Below are positions 16,581-20,795 of a stretch of 20,795 nt of DNA, one piece after another. Under the pieces are notes generated by a model. That model ran no database searches. It saw nothing but the letters and a program-made list of their open reading frames with translations, and had not been told where the DNA came from. Numbering within the stretch: the stretch's first letter is position 1; the number at the start of each line of letters is the position of its first letter. The stretch lies in contig CAYXVE010000073.1 of NCBI GenBank assembly GCA_964468435.1, positions 1 to 20,795 of the forward strand. The letters are read 5' to 3'. The position numbers and the translations under genes were made by a program. Origin of the DNA: JBCCTX01 sp964468435 (GTDB taxonomy: Bacteria > Bacteroidota > Bacteroidia > J057).

Positions 16581-16624
16581 TAGTTGTTAAAAATGCATTG
16601 CTAATTTTTAACAATTAACAACTA
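16581..16624. repeat. AT-rich hairpin with two possible registers
   Basis: TTGTTAAAAAT (16584-16594) pairs with ATTTTTAACAA (16604-16614). Alternatively TAGTTGTTAA (16581-16590) pairs with TTAACAACTA (16615-16624). The choice arises because TTAACAA is repeated in tandem at 16608-16621. It lies in the 3' region of both convergent genes; no good T-run follows it on either strand, so terminator function is doubtful. Confidence 0.5.
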
Positions 16625-16725
16625 AACCTCTTTTTTCAGTTTGAAATTCCGAATATTTTTACAAAGTATCGTGATCATTGCCTTTTGAGACAGCCACTTT
16701 TATATTTTTTAAACGCACATCAATT

Positions 16726-19014
16726 TTAAAGCCCTGTGTTCCACAGAAAAAGCTGTGCTCCGGCAAGCACAAGAACAATCAGCAGCATAATGAAAAACAG
16801 GATTTTATATATCCTGCTTTTCCATACTGTTCTACGCCTTTTGTCATACCCTTTAGGGCGCCTGAAAGCGCCTCTACCTGTAATCAGCAGCAACATGACA
16901 CCTGTGATCAATGCTGGTGTAATATATTGAATCAGGGAGAATATCTTTCCAATATCCAGCCGGTCTTCCAGAACCCAAACGACATGATCCTGGTAGATCT
17001 GTCCATTGCTGGACCCTTTGACTTCAATCTGATTATTCCCACTCTCCAATTTTATTTCCTGCCAGGTAGCAATTCCATTTTCAGGTTGTTTATCTCCTAC
17101 AATAGTTCCATTGACCGCAAGCGTTACGGAAGGTAAATTTGTATATACTTTTACAGGTGTTTTGGCATCTTTGCGGAAGATATATCTGCGACTGGTGATA
17201 TATACTACCGGATCGTCTTGCCATTGCGTCTTATAATAGTAGAAAGCATCTTTTTTGACTTTCCTATCGTAAGTAATCAGTCCCTTGTCATTGATGCCAT
17301 AGCGGTCTCCTTCCCTGCGGATGTGAGAGCTAAAATCAAACATGTTCCAGACAAATGTGCCCCAGACATAGGGCCTTTCTTCAAACGCCTGCCAGTGCTG
17401 TTCGTGATAATAGCTTTGCCATTCTTCCGGATGGGGAGATCCAAAGGGGTTAGGTCTTTCCAGCTCGAGGCTATGCTGTTGTATGCTTGCGCCAGCGCCG
17501 TATTCGCTGATGCCGATCGCTAATTTTGGATATTGAGCATGGGTTTCATCCAGCCAGGTTCCAATTCTCTCGGGTTGATAATAATACCAGCCAAAATACT
17601 TGTTCCAGGCAATTGCATCCGTAATATCATGGATAGGCTCATCAGCTTCCAGCATACTGGCACCAACTGTCAGCCTTGTGGGATCTTCTTCTTTTGCCAG
17701 AGCTTCCAGTTCACGGATGAGCGCTAACGGACTTTCATCCTTGGGGTTTTGTATCTCATTAAATAATCCCCAGAAGCAAATAGAGGGATGGTTGTAATTT
17801 TGGCGAATTAACTCTGTAAGCTGTTGGCGAGCATTCTGATGGAAGGGATCTGTGGGATTATAACCATTGGAACCTTTGCCCAGAAAATCCGGAAAACCTA
17901 CCCAGGGTATTTCAGCCCAGACCACCATACCAGCAGAGTCAGTCAGACTGTAGATATCCTGGGCCTGCTGGTAATGTGCAAGACGAATAGCATTTACTCC
18001 CATTTCCAGCATCAGATCCATATCCTCGCGATGGTCTGCAGCAGATATGGCAGATCCCTTATCTTCACGGTCCTGATGACGGCTGACTCCTTTAAGGATA
18101 AAGTGTTGGCCATTCAGGAAAAATCCTTCATTGGGGTCGATGCTGATATTCCGCAGACCAAGTGGCTGTTCAACACGTTCTACTAATCGCTGATCCCTGT
18201 ATATATCCACTCTCACCCGATACAAATACGGGTTTTCCTTGCCCTGCCATAGATGGGGATCTGCTATCGTAAATGATTGATTGATCGTAGTATCTCCAGG
18301 ACCTAGCACCATGGGTGTTATCTCTGATCCTACGAAAGTACCTTCCTGATCAAATATAGTAGTACGTACACCCAGGGGAACAGGATAATTAAAACCCTGA
18401 GAGATCCTAGTAATAACAGCTACTTCTGCACTATCTGAGTTGAGGCTTTGCTGTCTGATATATACTCCGGGACTGGCATAATCCAGCGGTGATATACATA
18501 CCCGGTCTGTGATTAGGATTTTGACAGGGCGATAAATCCCGCCATGTAGATTAAAATCTCCTACCAGTGGCAGGATATCGTCTTGTGGGGCATTACTGAC
18601 AACTACACGGATTGCGTTATCTGTACCAAGGTTCAGATTGTCGGTAATTTCAAAACAAAAAGCTGAATATCCTCCCCTGTGCTCGCCCACCAACTGGTTG
18701 TTGACATAGACCTTTGCCTCAGACATCACCCCTTCAAAAAAAATAAAAACTCGTCTGTATTGCCAGAAAGGATCTGCAAACAAGGTGTTCTCATAAACTC
18801 CTTCACCTCTGTAATAAGGTATTCCCTTTTGAGCATATTCTGCATTCCAGGTATGTGGGATATTAACTTGACGATTGATTTGGGCTCCGGCGACATCTTC
18901 ACCTGAAAAATTCCATCTCGAATTAAAAGCAATTTCTCGCCGGTTTTGGGCCTGTATTTGGAGCATGCTGATGACTAATATTGTCATCAGTAAGATATGT
19001 CCGGTATGCTTCAT
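16726..19014 (-). CDS. Glycoside hydrolase family 2 enzyme with C-terminal membrane anchor
   Basis: A 762-residue GH2 enzyme (beta-galactosidase/beta-glucuronidase-like), a retaining exo-glycosidase acting on oligosaccharides. A signal peptide (residues 1-22, ending IQAQ) exports it. Then come the GH2 sugar-binding jelly roll at about 28-170 (VNIPHTWN, YYRGEGVYE, HRGGYSAF, GGIYRPV), the Ig-like domain at about 175-288, and the TIM barrel at about 293-600 (FFLNGQHFILKGVSRHQD, GVNAIRLAHYQQ). The acid/base is Glu420 (WGLFNEIQNP) and the nucleophile Glu504 (GISEYGAGA). A further beta domain at about 608-680 (VKVYTNLPSVTLAVNG) resembles the DUF4982-type domain of related enzymes. Unusually, two membrane helices follow (about 691-712 and 735-757), joined by an Arg/Lys-rich loop. 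By the positive-inside rule the catalytic part would face the periplasm. It lies 106 bases downstream of the transaldolase gene on the same strand; I see no reason to link them. Exact sugar specificity cannot be told. Confidence 0.92.
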   Translation of the reverse strand: MKHTGHILLMTILVISMLQIQAQNRREIAFNSRWNFSGEDVAGAQINRQVNIPHTWNAEYAQKGIPYYRGEGVYENTLFADPFWQYRRVFIFFEGVMSEAKVYVNNQLVGEHRGGYSAFCFEITDNLNLGTDNAIRVVVSNAPQDDILPLVGDFNLHGGIYRPVKILITDRVCISPLDYASPGVYIRQQSLNSDSAEVAVITRISQGFNYPVPLGVRTTIFDQEGTFVGSEITPMVLGPGDTTINQSFTIADPHLWQGKENPYLYRVRVDIYRDQRLVERVEQPLGLRNISIDPNEGFFLNGQHFILKGVSRHQDREDKGSAISAADHREDMDLMLEMGVNAIRLAHYQQAQDIYSLTDSAGMVVWAEIPWVGFPDFLGKGSNGYNPTDPFHQNARQQLTELIRQNYNHPSICFWGLFNEIQNPKDESPLALIRELEALAKEEDPTRLTVGASMLEADEPIHDITDAIAWNKYFGWYYYQPERIGTWLDETHAQYPKLAIGISEYGAGASIQQHSLELERPNPFGSPHPEEWQSYYHEQHWQAFEERPYVWGTFVWNMFDFSSHIRREGDRYGINDKGLITYDRKVKKDAFYYYKTQWQDDPVVYITSRRYIFRKDAKTPVKVYTNLPSVTLAVNGTIVGDKQPENGIATWQEIKLESGNNQIEVKGSSNGQIYQDHVVWVLEDRLDIGKIFSLIQYITPALITGVMLLLITGRGAFRRPKGYDKRRRTVWKSRIYKILFFIMLLIVLVLAGAQLFLWNTGL

Positions 19015-19120
19015 AAATGAAGTAGCATCATATTAGGTACCAAAGGTTAATTTAGCCATTAAAGTACAGTATCCATAACTGAAGCCGGAAAAAATCAGAC
19101 ACAAGGGCCAAAAAGCTGAC

Positions 19121-20245
19121 TTATACCAGCGTTTTACGGGCGTCCGCGATCGTGTTTAGTAATTGCTTAAATGGCTTTTCAAACTTTTCGATACCTTCTT
19201 CTTCCAAGCTTACTGCAACTTTTTCCAGATCGATTCCCAGTTCCATCAATTTACTTATCACTTCATGAGCATGAGCCAATCCATCCTTTAGGCTATTCTC
19301 TGGATTGCCTTTTTCAATCAAAGCATCCAGGGTATTTTGCGGCATCGTATTAACTGTAGGCGACCCGATTAATGGGTGTACATATTTCAGATCGTTGTAA
19401 TCGGGATTTTTGGGGCTGGTACTCGCCCAAAGTAATCGTTGCACATTTCCTCCGCCTTCCTGTAGTTGTTGAAACCTGCCAGACTGAAATACTTCTTCAT
19501 AAACTTGATAAGCGATTTTGGCATTTGCTATAGCTGCCTCACCACGCAAATCGAGTATTTCTTTTTTCCTGAGGGGCTGTTTTTCACTCACCTCCTCTAG
19601 TAGCTGATCTACCATGACATCGATCCGGCTCAGGAAAAAGCTAGCGACAGATGCTATGTGGTCGATGGGTTGTCCCTGATCCAGTCTCAGTTGAAGTCCC
19701 TCCAGGTATGCCTCCGCCACTGCACGATATCGCTCGACACTGAATAACAAGGTTACATTAATATTGATACCTTCAGAAAGCAACTGTATAATAGCTGGAA
19801 TCCCTGCGGTGGTTCCCGGTACTTTAATCATGACGTTGGGTCTATCTACCCATTTCCATAGTTTGCGTGCCTCATCGATAGTACCCTGGGTGTCGTGTAC
19901 GAGATCAGGTGCCACTTCCAGGCTCACGTATCCATCTATCTTGGCTGTTTGCTCATACAGCGACAAAAACATGTCGGCTACTCCCTGTATATCACTTACA
20001 GCCAGCCTTTCATAAATATCTTTATTGGAAAGCTCTTCATTGACACATTCTTTGATCGCTTCGTCATACACTTCGCTATCACTGATCGCTTTTTGGAAAA
20101 TAGCAGGGTTAGAAGTCATGCCATAGATGCCAATATCTTCGATCAAATGCTTCAGAGATCCATCATGAAGCATCTTACGGCTAAGATAGTCTAGCCATAC
20201 ACTTTGGCCGAGATCGTGTATTTGTTTGATAATAGAGTTGCTCAT
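19121..20245 (-). CDS. tal: Transaldolase
   Basis: A 374-residue cytoplasmic transaldolase of the pentose phosphate pathway, which moves a dihydroxyacetone unit between sedoheptulose 7-phosphate or fructose 6-phosphate and aldose acceptors. Visible family motifs: GMTSNPAIF (42-50), SLEVAPDLVHDTQGTIDEA (108-126), and NVMIKVPGTTAG (137-148) with the Schiff-base lysine at 141. INVTLLFSVERY (162-173), SVASFFLSRID, LLWASTSPKNPDYNDLKYV and IGSPTVNTMPQNTLDA follow. The length and the last two motifs fit the longer bacterial type (about 360-380 residues), not the roughly 215-residue fructose-6-phosphate aldolase-like group or the 315-residue E. coli TalB type. It starts at the ATG at 20245. The gene is complete with all key residues, divergent from the channel gene to its right. 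Confidence 0.95.
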   Translation of the reverse strand: MSNSIIKQIHDLGQSVWLDYLSRKMLHDGSLKHLIEDIGIYGMTSNPAIFQKAISDSEVYDEAIKECVNEELSNKDIYERLAVSDIQGVADMFLSLYEQTAKIDGYVSLEVAPDLVHDTQGTIDEARKLWKWVDRPNVMIKVPGTTAGIPAIIQLLSEGININVTLLFSVERYRAVAEAYLEGLQLRLDQGQPIDHIASVASFFLSRIDVMVDQLLEEVSEKQPLRKKEILDLRGEAAIANAKIAYQVYEEVFQSGRFQQLQEGGGNVQRLLWASTSPKNPDYNDLKYVHPLIGSPTVNTMPQNTLDALIEKGNPENSLKDGLAHAHEVISKLMELGIDLEKVAVSLEEEGIEKFEKPFKQLLNTIADARKTLV

Positions 20246-20363
20246 ATTTGAAAGAATAGGAGTTAATTGGTAGAAACATTAAGACTTACTCGTACCAAAA
20301 CTGGTAAAAAGGAAGTTTTATTTTCTTTCTTATACTTCAAAAACATTTATAAGTTTAGTTCAA

Positions 20364-20792
20364 ATGGAAAACTTACTCAACCATCGCTGGTTTTATGTTG
20401 GACTAGCACTAATAATCGTTTTGCTGACCATCACATTGTCTTCCATTATCAGCAGAATATTTCGCAGGTACATTTTACGATCGGCGGCAATCATCAACAA
20501 TGACCCCACCAATTACAAATTCTTACGCCACGCATTGGTAGGCCTGATCTATCTGGTTGGATTCAGTCTTGCGATATACATGATACCCTCATTCAGGTCT
20601 CTTGCACAATCCTTGCTAGCAGGAGCTGGTATTCTGGCGGTAGCGGTAGGTTTTGCCTCTCAGCAAGCACTATCCAATATTGTTGCAGGACTTTTCATTA
20701 TTATCTTCAAACCCTTCCGGGTCAATGATAGGGTTACTATCCAAAATCTGAGTACAGGACAAAAAAAATGTGGGCAAGTAAAAAGGTTGTAA
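20364..20792 (+). CDS. MscS-type mechanosensitive channel, 3' end missing or truncated
   Basis: The first about 130 residues are a small-conductance mechanosensitive channel of the MscS family, an inner-membrane valve that releases solutes on hypo-osmotic shock. Helices lie at about 9-30 and 52-74. The pore helix TM3 at about 84-117 is canonical (LLAGAGILAVAVGFASQQAL, then SNIVAGLFIIIFKPF), with the alternating Gly/Ala packing of the family. The start of the beta domain (VNDRVTIQNLS) is present. After the Ser at 20751-20753 the sequence becomes STGQKKCGQVKRL and stops at 20790-20792. Family members would instead continue with a G.VE.I..RHT-like strand and another 130 or more residues. Either the gene is interrupted here, or the last about 40 bases of the window are not its true continuation. 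No single-base shift in the A-run at 20761-20768 restores a family-like sequence. Confidence 0.8.
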   Translation: MENLLNHRWFYVGLALIIVLLTITLSSIISRIFRRYILRSAAIINNDPTNYKFLRHALVGLIYLVGFSLAIYMIPSFRSLAQSLLAGAGILAVAVGFASQQALSNIVAGLFIIIFKPFRVNDRVTIQNLSTGQKKCGQVKRL

Positions 20793-20795
20793 ATT

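Noticed and set aside
9458..19014. Single polysaccharide utilisation locus joining the canonical SusC/SusD pair and the GH2 enzyme
   Set aside because: They are separated by a + strand gene with its own terminator, and no other carbohydrate enzyme or regulator is present, so the link is not supported.
20755..20795. Simple frameshift in the A-run of the MscS gene
   Set aside because: I read all three frames after the run and none gives the expected continuation of the MscS beta domain.
1..20795. tRNA, rRNA, riboswitch, toxin-antitoxin, phage or defence genes
   Set aside because: I looked for them in the gaps and among the coding frames and saw none; the gaps are mostly short and filled by leaders, terminators or short repeats.

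Overview
The window looks like chromosomal DNA from a member of the Bacteroidota, most plausibly a Cytophagales-type marine or soil bacterium. Seen directly: two SusC/SusD outer-membrane uptake pairs, lipoprotein signal peptides with acidic residues after the lipidated Cys, a SPOR-domain protein, a secreted Tricorn-type S41 peptidase, a family 2 glycoside hydrolase, moderate GC, and no clear Shine-Dalgarno sequences before the starts. The genus-level placement is inference.

Layout, left to right. Positions 1-62 hold a 22-bp tandem repeat cut by the window edge. Positions 231-755 hold a decayed fragment of an Ig-like-repeat surface protein with an in-frame stop. Positions 871-5276 hold a + strand SusC/SusD pair of a divergent type, closed by a strong bidirectional terminator. 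On the - strand follow a small exported SPOR-domain protein (5354-5869), a 1047-residue periplasmic Tricorn-like protease (6102-9245) with its own promoter, and a canonical SusC/SusD pair (9458-14073) with its own terminator. A + strand gene (14414-16522) encodes a 702-residue protein of unknown function with an internal duplication. A second terminator follows, whose core nearly copies the first. On the - strand come a GH2 enzyme with two C-terminal membrane helices (16726-19014) and a transaldolase (19121-20245). The window ends in a + strand MscS-type channel gene (20364 to the edge) that stops matching its family just before the edge.

How the genes may work together (inference): both SusC/SusD pairs should bind and import oligomers across the outer membrane with TonB energy. 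The Tricorn-like peptidase next to the canonical pair could cut imported or periplasmic peptides, so that pair may handle peptides rather than glycans. The GH2 enzyme would trim oligosaccharides in the periplasm. Transaldolase and MscS are housekeeping genes. No SusR, hybrid two-component system or ECF sigma/anti-sigma pair is present, so regulation of both pairs must come from elsewhere. The items most worth a second look are the duplicated 702-residue protein, the near-identical cores of the two terminators, and the membrane-anchored GH2. I see no defence system, CRISPR array, tRNA, rRNA or complete insertion sequence.
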